A stretch of DNA of 64,000 nt, taken from NCBI RefSeq assembly GCF_026342435.1, contig NZ_JAPEMT010000002.1:2418001-2482000 (forward strand), in the 5' to 3' direction. Below are positions 49,094-57,728 of the stretch, one piece after another. Numbering within the stretch: position 1 is the stretch's first letter; every line of letters begins with the position of its first letter. Origin of the DNA: Streptomyces sp. NBC_00237. Its GTDB lineage: Bacteria > Actinomycetota > Actinomycetes > Streptomycetales > Streptomycetaceae. The notes beneath the pieces were generated by a model. The model was not told where the DNA came from and ran no database searches. It saw only the letters and a list, made by a program, of their open reading frames with translations. Made by a program: the position numbers and the translations under genes.

Positions 49094-49128
49094 GCGGCCC
49101 CGCCCCCGGACAGGGGTGGCGGGGCCGC
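49094..49128 (-). terminator. Terminator hairpin after cdd
   Basis: GCGGCCCCGCC (49094-49104) pairs with GGCGGGGCCGC (49118-49128) across a 13-base loop, just beyond the cdd stop. Confidence 0.8.
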
Positions 49129-49135
49129 GAACGTA

Positions 49136-49552
49136 CTACTTCAAATGCTGCGGACCAAAGGCGTCCGGCAGCATCTCGCCGAGGGTGCGGACCCCCGTCG
49201 AGGTTTCCAACAACAGCTCCGGGCCGCCGAATTCGTACAGCAGCTGACGGCAGCGGCCGCACGGCATCAGGTTCTCGCCCCGGCCGTCGACGCACGTGAA
49301 GTGCGTCAGCCGGCCGCCGCCTGAGGCGGTCAGCGCGGACACGAGCCCGCACTCGGCGCACAGCGACAGACCGTACGAGGCGTTCTCGACGTTGCAGCCG
49401 GAGACGGTACGGACCGTGCCCGCGCCGTCGTCGACGAGTGCCGCCGCGCCGACCGGGAACTTCGAGTACGGGACGTACGCACGGGACATCGCGTCCCGGG
49501 CCGCCTCCCGCAGCAGCTCCCAGTCGACAGGTCCTGCGGAGGCGGCCGTCAC
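49136..49552 (-). CDS. cdd: Cytidine deaminase
   Basis: This 138-residue zinc enzyme turns (deoxy)cytidine into (deoxy)uridine. The motifs are complete: VPYSKFPVGAAAL and GCNVENASYGLSLCAECGLV with the catalytic Cys-Ala-Glu, and LMPCGRCRQLLYEFG with the other two zinc Cys. The GTG start (MTAASAGPVDWELL) overlaps the stop of the second permease gene by 4 bases, so it is coupled to the importer operon and feeds deoA. Confidence 0.95.
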   Translation of the reverse strand: MTAASAGPVDWELLREAARDAMSRAYVPYSKFPVGAAALVDDGAGTVRTVSGCNVENASYGLSLCAECGLVSALTASGGGRLTHFTCVDGRGENLMPCGRCRQLLYEFGGPELLLETSTGVRTLGEMLPDAFGPQHLK

Positions 49553-50829
49553 TTGCCCTGCCCCTTGCGGTAGCGCATGCCGTCGGCCTTCGGCATCCGC
49601 AGCCGCTGCGCCGACAGGGAGAGCACCAGGAGCGTCACCACGTACGGCGTGGCGCTCACGAACTCGGTCGGGACCGTGTCCGTACCGAGGTACCAGACCA
49701 GCATGCCCGCCGCGATCACGGCGGAGATGGCGGCCGCGATGTACGCCTTCTTGTACGCCTTCCACAGGGCCAGGCCCACCAGGAGGACGACCAGGAGCAG
49801 CAGCAGCGCGTGGACGGACGAGCCGCCGTTGCGGAGCTGGAGCGCGTCGGCGAAGCCGAAGAGGCCCGCGCCCATGGCGAGGCCGCCGGGACGCCAGTTG
49901 CCGAAGATCATCGCGGCGAGACCGATGTAGCCGCGTCCGCCCGTCTGGCCCTCGTTGTAGATGTGCGAGGTGACCAGCGAGAGGAAGGCGCCACCGAGGC
50001 CCGCCATGCCGCCCGAGACGATGACGGCGATGTACTTGTACTTGTAGACGTTGACGCCGAGGGACTCCGCCGCGATCGGGTTCTCGCCGCAGGAGCGCAG
50101 GCGCAGGCCGAACGAGGTCTTCCACAGCACCCAGAAGGTCAGGGCGAAGAGGAGGACCGCGACGATCGTCAGGAGCGACACCTTGGTGACGAGGCCGCCG
50201 AGGACGCCCGCGAGGTCCGAGACGAAGAACCAGTGGTGCTTCTCGATCGAGGACAGCCAGTCGGAGAGCCCCGGGACGGTCACCGTGTCGATGCTCTCGG
50301 CGGGCGGGGACTGCTTGGGGCTGCCGCCCTTCGCCTGGGCCTCGCCGGAGTTGAACCACAGCTTGGCGAAGTACGTCGTGAAGCCGAGCGCCAGAATGTT
50401 GATCGCGATGCCGGAGATGATGTGGTCGACACCGAAGGTGACGGTGGCGACGGCGTGCAGCAGACCGCCGAGCATGCCGCCGACGACACCGGCGAGCACA
50501 CCGATCCAGGGGTTGGTCTGCCAGCCCGCCCAGGCACCGAAGAAGGTGCCGAGGATCATCATGCCTTCGAGGCCGATGTTGACGACGCCCGCGCGCTCGG
50601 CCCACAGGCCGCCGAGACCGGCGAGGCCGATCGGTACGGCCATCGAGAGGGCCGCGCCGATCTGGCCAGCGGCGGTGATGTCCTGTGCGCCGGTGATGGC
50701 GCGGACGGCGGACAGGGCGACGAGCCCGCCCGCGATGATCAGGAGGACCATCGGGAAGGAGAGGCGGGCCTTGATCGCCTTCACCGGGCCCTGCTTCTTG
50801 GGTGCCGGGGTGGAAGTCGCCGTACTCAC
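49549..50829 (-). CDS. Nucleoside ABC transporter permease 2
   Basis: This 426-residue protein with about ten to eleven hydrophobic helices belongs to the branched-chain/BMP-type ABC permease family: LGGLWAERAGVVNIGLEGMM and AISGIAINILALG-like (reads HIISGIAINILALGFTTYFA) near the N-half, and SCGENPIAAESLGVNVYKYK in the coupling region, then VSGGMAGLGGAFLSL. It is the smaller-type partner (NupQ/YufQ-like). The GTG start overlaps the first permease gene by 4 bases and its end overlaps cdd by 4 bases. Confidence 0.92.
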   Translation of the reverse strand: MSTATSTPAPKKQGPVKAIKARLSFPMVLLIIAGGLVALSAVRAITGAQDITAAGQIGAALSMAVPIGLAGLGGLWAERAGVVNIGLEGMMILGTFFGAWAGWQTNPWIGVLAGVVGGMLGGLLHAVATVTFGVDHIISGIAINILALGFTTYFAKLWFNSGEAQAKGGSPKQSPPAESIDTVTVPGLSDWLSSIEKHHWFFVSDLAGVLGGLVTKVSLLTIVAVLLFALTFWVLWKTSFGLRLRSCGENPIAAESLGVNVYKYKYIAVIVSGGMAGLGGAFLSLVTSHIYNEGQTGGRGYIGLAAMIFGNWRPGGLAMGAGLFGFADALQLRNGGSSVHALLLLLVVLLVGLALWKAYKKAYIAAAISAVIAAGMLVWYLGTDTVPTEFVSATPYVVTLLVLSLSAQRLRMPKADGMRYRKGQGK

Positions 50830-51947
50830 GCCGACACCTCCTGCTTCTCGGAGTTGTTGGCCGCCTGGGCGGCGAGCTTCGCGCCCACCTGGCGCTGCTG
50901 GCGCTTGAGGCCGTAGCGGCGGACGACTTCGTACGCGATGACGACGCACAGGACGATGACGCCCTGGATGACGCCGACGATCTCCTTGTCGTAGCCCTCG
51001 AATTCGAGCTTGCCGGTGCCGCGCTCCAGGAAGCCCCAGAGGAGGGCGCCGAGCGCGATGCCGACCGGGTGGTTGCGGCCGAGGAGGGCGATGGCGATGC
51101 CGGTGAAGCCGATGCCGGTGGGGAAGTCGCCGCCGTACTCGTAGGAGTCGTTGAGCAGGGTCGGCATGCCGACCAGACCGGCGACGAGGCCGGAGATGAG
51201 CATCGAGGTGACGACCATCTTCTTGACGTTGACGCCGCTCGCCTCCGCCGCGGACTCCGAGGCGCCGACCGTGCGCAGGTCGAAGCCGAAGCGGGTGCGC
51301 GACAGGATGAACCAGTACGCGACGCCCGCGACGGCGGCGATGACGATGAAGCCCCAGATGGGGTCGGCGTCGGGCTGGGTGGCGAACGAGAAGAAGTGCG
51401 AGGACTCCGGCAGCGGCTTGGTGGCGACCTTCGTGCCCGCGCTGTCCAGGTGGCCGAGGCGGCCCTGCTGGAGGAGGTAGCCGATGATCGCGGTGGCGAT
51501 CATGTTCAGCATGATCGTCGAGACGACCTCGGAGACGCCCCGGGTGACCTTCAGGACACCGGCGATGCCCGCCCACATCGCGCCGACGATCATCGCGGTG
51601 AGGATGATCAGCGGGATCTGGAGGAAGCCGGGCAGCGTCAGCGCGCCGCCGACGGCGGCGGCGAAGAAGGCCGCGAGACGGTACTGGCCGTCGACGCCGA
51701 TGTTGAAGAGGTTCATGCGGAAGCCGACGGCGACCGCGAGACCTGCCAGGTAGTACGTGGTGGCCTTGTTCAGGATGTAGACCTGGCTGTCGGACTTGAC
51801 GCCGTAGTCGAACATGATCCCGAAGGCGCTGAACGGCTCCTTGCCGGTGGCGACCAGCACCACGGCGGTGACCAGGAACGCGGCCACGATCGCGAGCAGC
51901 GGGGCCGCGAGTCCCAGGAGCAGGCGCTCCTTGTCGAACTTCTTCAT
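50826..51947 (-). CDS. Nucleoside ABC transporter permease 1
   Basis: This 373-residue membrane protein of the same family (NupP/YufP-like) has about nine to ten helices, FRMNLFNIGVDGQYRLAAFF in the conserved first-half loop, VSEVVSTIMLNMIATAIIGY, and the coupling-region motif VGASESAAEASGVNVKKMV. It starts with MKKFDKERLLLGLAAP, overlapping the ATPase stop by 4 bases. With permease 2 it forms the heterodimeric membrane channel of the nucleoside importer. Confidence 0.92.
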   Translation of the reverse strand: MKKFDKERLLLGLAAPLLAIVAAFLVTAVVLVATGKEPFSAFGIMFDYGVKSDSQVYILNKATTYYLAGLAVAVGFRMNLFNIGVDGQYRLAAFFAAAVGGALTLPGFLQIPLIILTAMIVGAMWAGIAGVLKVTRGVSEVVSTIMLNMIATAIIGYLLQQGRLGHLDSAGTKVATKPLPESSHFFSFATQPDADPIWGFIVIAAVAGVAYWFILSRTRFGFDLRTVGASESAAEASGVNVKKMVVTSMLISGLVAGLVGMPTLLNDSYEYGGDFPTGIGFTGIAIALLGRNHPVGIALGALLWGFLERGTGKLEFEGYDKEIVGVIQGVIVLCVVIAYEVVRRYGLKRQQRQVGAKLAAQAANNSEKQEVSA

Positions 51948-53611
51948 CGGTCCTCTCCCCCAGTCAGGGGGTGGGTGTCGGGGGCGTCCTGAGCACGCCC
52001 GGCGGCGGCCTCGGCCTGGGCCTGCGCCAGGTCGTCGGCGCTGGCCTCCAGGTGCCCGGTGGCGGCGCCGGTCATGGCCGAGCCGAGCTCCTCGGGGGTG
52101 ACGGAGGCGGGGTCGGCGTCGGCGACCAGACGGCCTCGGTACATGACGCGCAGGGTGTCGGAGAGGCCGATCAGCTCGTCCAGGTCGGCCGAGATGAGGA
52201 GGACGGCCAGTCCTTCGCGGCGGGCCTCGCGGATCTGGTCCCAGATCTGCGCCTGCGCGCCGACGTCCACACCACGGGTGGGGTGGGCGGCGATGAGCAG
52301 CTTGGGCGCGTGGCTCATCTCGCGGCCGACGATCAGCTTCTGCTGGTTGCCGCCGGAGAGGGAGGCCGCGGTGACGTCGATGCCCGGGGTGCGGACGTCG
52401 TACTCACGCACGATCCGCTGGGTGTCGGCGCGGGCGGCCTTGAGGTCGAGGAGGCCCTTGTTGCTGTTGGGCTTCTCGGTGACGTGGCCGAGGATGCGGT
52501 TCTCCCACAGCGGGGACTCCAGGAGGAGGCCGTGCTTGTGGCGGTCCTCGGGGATGTACCCGATGCCGTCCTCGCGCCGCTTGCGGGTGGGGGTCGTGGA
52601 GATGTCCGCGCCGTCCAGGGTGATCGCGCCCGCGTCCGGGGTGCGCATGCCCATGATGGCTTCGACGAGTTCGGCCTGGCCGTTGCCCTCGACGCCCGCG
52701 ATACCGAGGACCTCGCCCTTGTGGATGGTGAAGGCGATGTCGTCCAGTACCGAACGCACGACGCCGTCCGGGTCGGTGGCGCTCAGCTTCAGGTCGGAGA
52801 CGGTCAGCATCGGCGTCGTGGTGACGGTCGACTCGCGGGTCTCCGGGGAGGGCAGCTCGCTGCCGACCATCAGCTCGGCGAGCTGCTTGGGCGTGGTGTT
52901 CGCCGGGTCGGCGGTGCCGACCGTGGTGCCGCGCCGGATGACGGTGATGTCGTCGGCGACCGAGAGCACCTCGCCCAGCTTGTGCGAGATGAAGATGACG
53001 GTCAGGCCCTCGGCCTTCAGCTCGCGCAGGTTCGCGAAGAGCGCGTCCACCTCCTGGGGCACCAGGACGGCCGTGGGCTCGTCGAGGATCAGGGTGCGGG
53101 CGCCCCGGTAGAGGACCTTGAGGATCTCGATGCGCTGACGGTCGGCGACACCGAGGTCCTCGACGACGGCGTCGGGGCGGACGTTCAGCCCGTACGCGTC
53201 GGAGATCTCCTGGATCTTGGCGCGGGCCCTGTCGCCGATGCCGTACAGCTTCTCCGAGCCGAGCACGACGTTTTCGAGGACCGTGAGGTAGTCCGCGAGC
53301 ATGAAGTGCTGGTGCACCATGCCGATGCCACGGGCGATGGCGTCGCCGGGGCTGTTGAAGGACACCTGCTCGCCGTCGATGGCGATGGTGCCCTCGTCCG
53401 GCTTCTGCATCCCGTAGAGGATCTTCATCAGGGTGGACTTGCCCGCACCGTTCTCGCCGACGAGGGCGTGGACGGTGCCGCGGCGCACGGTGATGGCGAT
53501 GTCGTGGTTGGCCACGACACCGGGGAACCGCTTGGTGATGCCGTGCAGCTCCACAGCGGGGCTGCTGTCGGCGGCTCGGGATGCGGCGTGGGGACTGCTG
53601 GACGCTTTGAT
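51944..53611 (-). CDS. Nucleoside ABC transporter ATPase (double nucleotide-binding domain)
   Basis: This protein of about 555 residues carries two ABC domains in tandem as in RbsA/NupO-type importers. The first has Walker A GENGAGKST, a degenerate signature DLGVADRQR and Walker B LILDEPTAVL; the second has a modified Walker A (GVEGNGQAEL), signature LSGGNQQK and IAAHPTRGVD. The start is uncertain: AGGAGA sits 8 bases before an in-frame ATC (used here), no ATG or GTG lies in frame nearby except a GTG 19 codons later (MELHGITKRFPGV, no ribosome-binding site). An ATG at 53797 would place the operator inside the gene and is rejected. Likely Mg-ATP-driven import of nucleosides. Confidence 0.85.
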   Translation of the reverse strand: MKASSSPHAASRAADSSPAVELHGITKRFPGVVANHDIAITVRRGTVHALVGENGAGKSTLMKILYGMQKPDEGTIAIDGEQVSFNSPGDAIARGIGMVHQHFMLADYLTVLENVVLGSEKLYGIGDRARAKIQEISDAYGLNVRPDAVVEDLGVADRQRIEILKVLYRGARTLILDEPTAVLVPQEVDALFANLRELKAEGLTVIFISHKLGEVLSVADDITVIRRGTTVGTADPANTTPKQLAELMVGSELPSPETRESTVTTTPMLTVSDLKLSATDPDGVVRSVLDDIAFTIHKGEVLGIAGVEGNGQAELVEAIMGMRTPDAGAITLDGADISTTPTRKRREDGIGYIPEDRHKHGLLLESPLWENRILGHVTEKPNSNKGLLDLKAARADTQRIVREYDVRTPGIDVTAASLSGGNQQKLIVGREMSHAPKLLIAAHPTRGVDVGAQAQIWDQIREARREGLAVLLISADLDELIGLSDTLRVMYRGRLVADADPASVTPEELGSAMTGAATGHLEASADDLAQAQAEAAAGRAQDAPDTHPLTGGEDR

Positions 53612-53752
53612 GGCGCACTCTCCTAGGCAGGAGGCGAAGAAGCTGAGGCGAGGGGTACGGGGGTACGGCGGACTTCGGGTACGGCTGGTGCGGCTGAAGG
53701 CTGGTCCGTACGGCATGGAGGGTGTGGCGGGAAAGTTACCGCGCACGGCGCT

Positions 53753-53768
53753 AGCTACGCGCGTAGCT
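53753..53768. promoter_or_regulatory. Extended CTACGCGCGTAG operator upstream of the importer ATPase
   Basis: AGCTACGCGCGTAGCT is a perfect 16-bp palindrome, the longest version of the motif in the window, about 140 bases upstream of the ATPase start. The 350-base gene-free region also holds the terminator of the lipoprotein gene at its right end. Confidence 0.8.
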
Positions 53769-53909
53769 CCGCCAAATTGTGGAGCAGCCATGCCCAAAAG
53801 TGAAGCGGGGCAGGGCCGGTTCCGTTTGTCCGGCGGGGCGTGTCCCGTACGACCGGGGTGCTCACGGCCGGGCGGATGCGGCAGTCACCGCCGTACGGAC
53901 ACAGGAATC

Positions 53910-53948
53910 GGGGCCCGAGGAGCCGCGTGCAGCGACTCGTCGGGCCCC
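53910..53948 (-). terminator. Terminator hairpin after the BMP lipoprotein gene
   Basis: GGGGCCCGA (53910-53918) pairs with TCGGGCCCC (53940-53948), with partial pairing of the inner bases, 17 bases beyond the lipoprotein stop. It separates the highly expressed binding protein from the ATPase-permease genes. Confidence 0.75.
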
Positions 53949-53964
53949 GTCCTCAAGCGGTGGC

Positions 53965-55011
53965 TCAGAGGGTGGACTTGACCGTGATGGTCTTGTCGAC
54001 GATCTTCTTCTTCGCCTCGTCCAGCTTGGCCTGGATGTCCTTCAGGTGGTCGCCCGTGGTGGTGAGGGTGACGCCGTTCTCCGCGAGGGAGTAGGTCGAG
54101 GTGCCCGTCTTCGGCTTGCCGTCCTTGACGGACTTGGCGAGCTCGAAGACACCGGCGTCGACGTTCTTGACGACGGAGGTGAGGATCGAGTCCTTGTACT
54201 TCGACAGCGACGGGTCCAGCGCCTGGTCGGAGTCGACGCCGATGGCCCAGGAGCCCTTCTTGCCCGCGACGGCCTCGATCGCGCCGGCGCCGGAGCCGCC
54301 CGCGGCGGCGAAGACCACGTCGACGCCCTTGTCGAGCATGCCCTTGGCGGCTTCCTTGCCCTTGTCGGGGCTGCCGAAGCCGGAGAGGTCCGAGCCGGAG
54401 GACAGGTACTGGATCTGTACCGTCGCGGTGGGCTTGGTCTCCTTGACGCCCTGCTGGAAGCCCGCGGCGAACTTCTTGATCAGCGGGATGTCGACGCCGC
54501 CGATGAAGCCGATCTTGCCGTCCTTGGACTTGTTCGCCGCAGCGACGCCCGCCAGGTAGGAGCCCTGCTCCTCGGTGAAGACGATGTTGTTGATGTTCTT
54601 CGCGTCGGCGACCGAGTCGACGAGGCCGAAGTTCACCTTCGGGTGCTTCTTGGCGACCTTGTCCAGGGCGTCCTTGTACGCGAAGCCCACGGCGATGACG
54701 GGGTTGAAGCCGCCCTCGGCGAGGGACGCCAGGCGCTGCTCGCGGTCGGCCGGGGTCTCACCGGTCTTGGCGGTGAGCTCCTTGGTCTCCGCGCCGAGGT
54801 CCTTCTTGGCCTTGTCCAGGCCGCGCGCGGCGGAGTCGTTGAACGAGTTGTCGCCACGGCCGCCGACGTCGTAGGCCATGCCTATCTTGAGCTTGCCGCC
54901 GCTCTCGGAGCTCGAAGAGCTTCCGGTGGACGACTCGCCACACGCGGTGGCGGTGAAAGCGAGGGCCGCAGTGGCGATGCTCGCAGCAGCGATCTTGGAT
55001 ACCCGGCGCAC
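53965..55011 (-). CDS. BMP-family nucleoside-binding lipoprotein
   Basis: This 348-residue protein is the substrate-binding component of the importer. The GTG start (MRRVSKIAAASIATAALAF) follows AAGGAG; the lipobox ends FTATAC with Cys near residue 24, and the mature N-terminus is Ser-rich. The BMP/PnrA fold shows IGMAYDVGGRGDNSFNDSAA, NIVFTEEQGSYLAGVAAAN, KIGFIGGVDIPLIKKFAAGF and VVFAAAGGSGAGAIEAVAGK. BMP proteins bind purine and pyrimidine nucleosides. It is a separate transcription unit ahead of the ATPase gene, with its own operator-like site. Confidence 0.92.
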   Translation of the reverse strand: MRRVSKIAAASIATAALAFTATACGESSTGSSSSSESGGKLKIGMAYDVGGRGDNSFNDSAARGLDKAKKDLGAETKELTAKTGETPADREQRLASLAEGGFNPVIAVGFAYKDALDKVAKKHPKVNFGLVDSVADAKNINNIVFTEEQGSYLAGVAAANKSKDGKIGFIGGVDIPLIKKFAAGFQQGVKETKPTATVQIQYLSSGSDLSGFGSPDKGKEAAKGMLDKGVDVVFAAAGGSGAGAIEAVAGKKGSWAIGVDSDQALDPSLSKYKDSILTSVVKNVDAGVFELAKSVKDGKPKTGTSTYSLAENGVTLTTTGDHLKDIQAKLDEAKKKIVDKTITVKSTL

Positions 55012-55070
55012 GGGACGCTCCTTCAACCTGACCGAAGCGCCTCTGTCCGGCGCTGGTTTCGCGGCGATCG

Positions 55071-55082
55071 TAACGCGCGTAG
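55071..55082. promoter_or_regulatory. Degenerate CTACGCGCGTAG operator upstream of the BMP lipoprotein
   Basis: TAACGCGCGTAG keeps ten of twelve positions of the palindrome and lies 60 bases upstream of the GTG start. Further upstream, a GTACA-n7-TGTAC inverted repeat (55151-55167) marks an unusually AT-rich 150-base stretch before the M20 gene end; no gene is present there. Confidence 0.65.
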
Positions 55083-55301
55083 ATGCCGGTTAAAGACCCG
55101 TTCATGAGTCGTTACCGGATCGTCGCGCGTTCGATTCACCAGGGTGTGTCGTACATAAGCAATGTACATACTCACAACGGACATAGCGAACGGTGCTGTA
55201 GGAACCTACAAAACCAAGCACTGAGGGCGCCAGCGGCACCTTTCGGTCACCGCGGACGCCCCCCGCTTGGCTACGAAGCTAAGCCCGGATCGCCGTGTGC
55301 G

Positions 55302-56534
55302 CTACCCCTTCGCGTCCACCAGTGCGGCAGCCGTGAAGAGTTCGACCCCGACCGTGATCGCGCTTTCGTCCACGTCGAAGTCGCCCCGGTGCAGGTCGCG
55401 CTTGACCGTGTCGCCGGGGGTGCGGACGCCGAGGCGGGCCATCGCGCCGGGGACGTGTTCGAGGTACCAGGAGAAGTCCTCGCCGCCGAGGCTCTGCTCG
55501 GTGTCCTCGACGGAGTACGGGCCCAGCCGCGCGGCCATGGCGTTGACGAGCAGTTCGACGACCCCGCCGTCGTTGACCACGGGCGGCACGCCCCGGATGT
55601 AGTTGATCTGGCACTTCGCCCCGTGCAGGTCGGCGATGTCGGCGACGGCCGCGTGGATGAGGTCGGGGGCCTCGCGCCAGGTGTCGAGGTCCAGGCAGCG
55701 GACCGTGCCGCCGAGTTCGGCGTGCATCGGGATGACGTTGCAGGCGTGGCCGGACTCGATGCGGCCCCAGGTGACGGAGAGCCCCGAGCGGGCGTCGACG
55801 CGGCGGGAGATGACGGCGGGGACCTCGGTGGCCACCTTCGCCACCGCCGTCACGAGGTCGGTGGTGAGGTGCGGGCGGGCGGTGTGTCCGCCGGGTCCGT
55901 CAAGAGCGATTTCCAGCCGGTCGCAGGCCGACGTGATGGGGCCCACCCGGAGGCCGATACGCCCCGCGTCGACCTTGGGGTCGCAGTGCACGGCGATCAT
56001 GCGGCCCACACCGTTGAGCACGCCCGCCTTGATGGCGTCCGCCGCCCCGCCCGGCAGCACCTCCTCGGCGGGCTGGAACAGCAGCCTTACCGCGCGCGGC
56101 AGTTGACCCTTCCGGTCCAGTTCGGCGAGGACGAGGCCCGCGCCGAGGACGACGGCGGTGTGCACGTCGTGCCCGCAGGCGTGCGCCCGGTCCGGGACGG
56201 TGGAGCGGTAGGCCACGCCCACCTTGGCGTCCGGAATGGGCAGCGCGTCGATGTCCGCCCGCATGGCGAGCATCGGCGTCACGCCGTCCCACTCGCCGAT
56301 GTCGCAGATGAGCCCGGTCCCGCCGGGGAGCACGCGCGGCTTCAGGCCCGCCTCCTCCAGGCGCGCCTTGATGGCGGCGGTGGTGCGGAACTCCTGGTTG
56401 CCGAGCTCGGGGTGCATGTGCAAGTCCCGGCGGAAGGCGATCAGTTCGGCACGCAGCGCGTCGGGCAGCGTGCCGGGAAGATCGTCTCCGGCGTCGGGAC
56501 CGGCTTCGGACACGAGGGAGATCAACTGGTTCAC
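55302..56534 (-). CDS. M20-family amidohydrolase
   Basis: This 410-residue metallopeptidase-fold enzyme probably hydrolyses an N-acyl amino acid or similar amide. The di-zinc residues are visible: RRDLHMHPELGNQEF, MRADIDALPIPD, ACGHDVHTAVVLG, FQPAEEVLPGGA and a late His in SLGGEDFSWYLEHVPG-type region. The lid domain lies between about 190 and 300 (GGHTARPHLTTDLVTAVAKV). The start is a GTG (MNQLISLVSEAGPDAG). It is upstream of the BMP gene on the same strand, 290 bases away; a link with nucleoside uptake is not evident. Confidence 0.88.
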   Translation of the reverse strand: MNQLISLVSEAGPDAGDDLPGTLPDALRAELIAFRRDLHMHPELGNQEFRTTAAIKARLEEAGLKPRVLPGGTGLICDIGEWDGVTPMLAMRADIDALPIPDAKVGVAYRSTVPDRAHACGHDVHTAVVLGAGLVLAELDRKGQLPRAVRLLFQPAEEVLPGGAADAIKAGVLNGVGRMIAVHCDPKVDAGRIGLRVGPITSACDRLEIALDGPGGHTARPHLTTDLVTAVAKVATEVPAVISRRVDARSGLSVTWGRIESGHACNVIPMHAELGGTVRCLDLDTWREAPDLIHAAVADIADLHGAKCQINYIRGVPPVVNDGGVVELLVNAMAARLGPYSVEDTEQSLGGEDFSWYLEHVPGAMARLGVRTPGDTVKRDLHRGDFDVDESAITVGVELFTAAALVDAKG

Positions 56535-56658
56535 CCCGTCAACGGTAGGCGCTCTTGACCCCCAACTGCCTACCCATCAACAAAAGTTCAGCCCGATAGG
56601 CGTAAGAAAAATAGATGACGGAGGTGTGTCCAGGATGTAAGACGGGTATCAAGCGAGG

Positions 56659-57723
56659 TTACGTCGCGGGCAGTACCCGGAGTTTCCGCACGTCACGGGC
56701 GGTTCCGGTGACTCCGGCGAGGAATCCTCGGGCCCTCGGCGACGCGTCCGCCGTCAGCCACCCCGGGTCGACGTCACAGACCGCGACCTTCACGTCCGTC
56801 CCCACGAGTGCCCTGGGGAGCGTGTGTACGACTGTGGAGGGGAAGCTCAGAATGGTACGCCCGATCGGGCCGCGCCGGGCGATGAGTTCGAGGGGCAGAT
56901 CGGGGCGGACGATTTCGAGCCCGGTCTCCAGGGCGAGGCGGTGCAGCTTGTCTGTGTTCTCGCGCCGGTGCGCGAAGTACCGGGTGGCCCCGTGGCTCAG
57001 GGTCAGCGAGCGGACCGCGCCGATGTAGTGCTCCGGGTCGACGACGCCGGTCTCCACCAGGGACGTACCGACCAGGTCGGCGGAGCGGGTGATGCGGGGC
57101 GGGCCGAAGCGGGCGCGGGTCCAGGCGAAGTCGTTGGGGGTGACGGTGATGCCGGGGAGGGCCTCCGTGACGGGCATGGCGGTGAAGAGTTCCACCGCGC
57201 GCCGGGGGCCGGGGGCGAGACGGCGGCGCGCGGAGGTGGTGACGGGGGCCAGGAGCAGTTCGCGCGCCCCCATGCCGTTGCCGCGCCGGTGCCAGCGCAC
57301 GAGACGCTCGCCCCGGGCGAGCTGCCCCGCGAACTCCATGGTGGCCGTGCCGTCGTCGACGACCACCAGGTTGGGGGCTTTGACGAGGGTCAGGAGCAGC
57401 TGTACGTAACGGGAGAAGGGGTCGCCGATGACGACGGTGTCCGCCCGTCGGAGGGCGGGGGCGAGCCCTCCGACGGTGCGCAGCGGCGCCCCGGCCCCCT
57501 CGCGGGCGTCCTCCCAGCGCACCGCGCAGCCCTCGCCCCGGGCGAGTTCGGCCATGCGGCGGAGCTGGCCCCGGGACATGGGGTCGCGGGGGGAGAGCAC
57601 GACGATCGTCACGTCGTGCGGCGGGGTGGTCGCCCGCGCGTGGACCCATTCCAGGACGTTGAGGAGCTGGACGGGGCTCTCGACGAAGGCGAGGGTGCTC
57701 GGAGCGGCGCTGCTCGGATTCAT
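56659..57723 (-). CDS. Sialyltransferase-like glycosyltransferase (GT52/polysialyltransferase type)
   Basis: This 354-residue cytoplasmic protein starts with TLAFVESPVQLLNVLEWVHA; the E-S-P-x-Q-L-x-N motif and the later VVIGDPFSRYVQLLL, NLVVVDDGTATMEFAGQLAR and TRYFAHRRENTDKL segments match bacterial sialyl/polysialyltransferase-like proteins. It is the last gene of the minus-strand cluster, 5 bases after the neuB-like stop. Probably transfers an activated nonulosonic acid in polymer synthesis. Specificity inferred from context. Confidence 0.72.
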   Translation of the reverse strand: MNPSSAAPSTLAFVESPVQLLNVLEWVHARATTPPHDVTIVVLSPRDPMSRGQLRRMAELARGEGCAVRWEDAREGAGAPLRTVGGLAPALRRADTVVIGDPFSRYVQLLLTLVKAPNLVVVDDGTATMEFAGQLARGERLVRWHRRGNGMGARELLLAPVTTSARRRLAPGPRRAVELFTAMPVTEALPGITVTPNDFAWTRARFGPPRITRSADLVGTSLVETGVVDPEHYIGAVRSLTLSHGATRYFAHRRENTDKLHRLALETGLEIVRPDLPLELIARRGPIGRTILSFPSTVVHTLPRALVGTDVKVAVCDVDPGWLTADASPRARGFLAGVTGTARDVRKLRVLPAT

Positions 57724-57728
57724 GGCCG

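Noticed and set aside
53612..53797. N-terminal extension of the importer ATPase
   Set aside because: It would place the palindromic operator within the coding region and has no family similarity.
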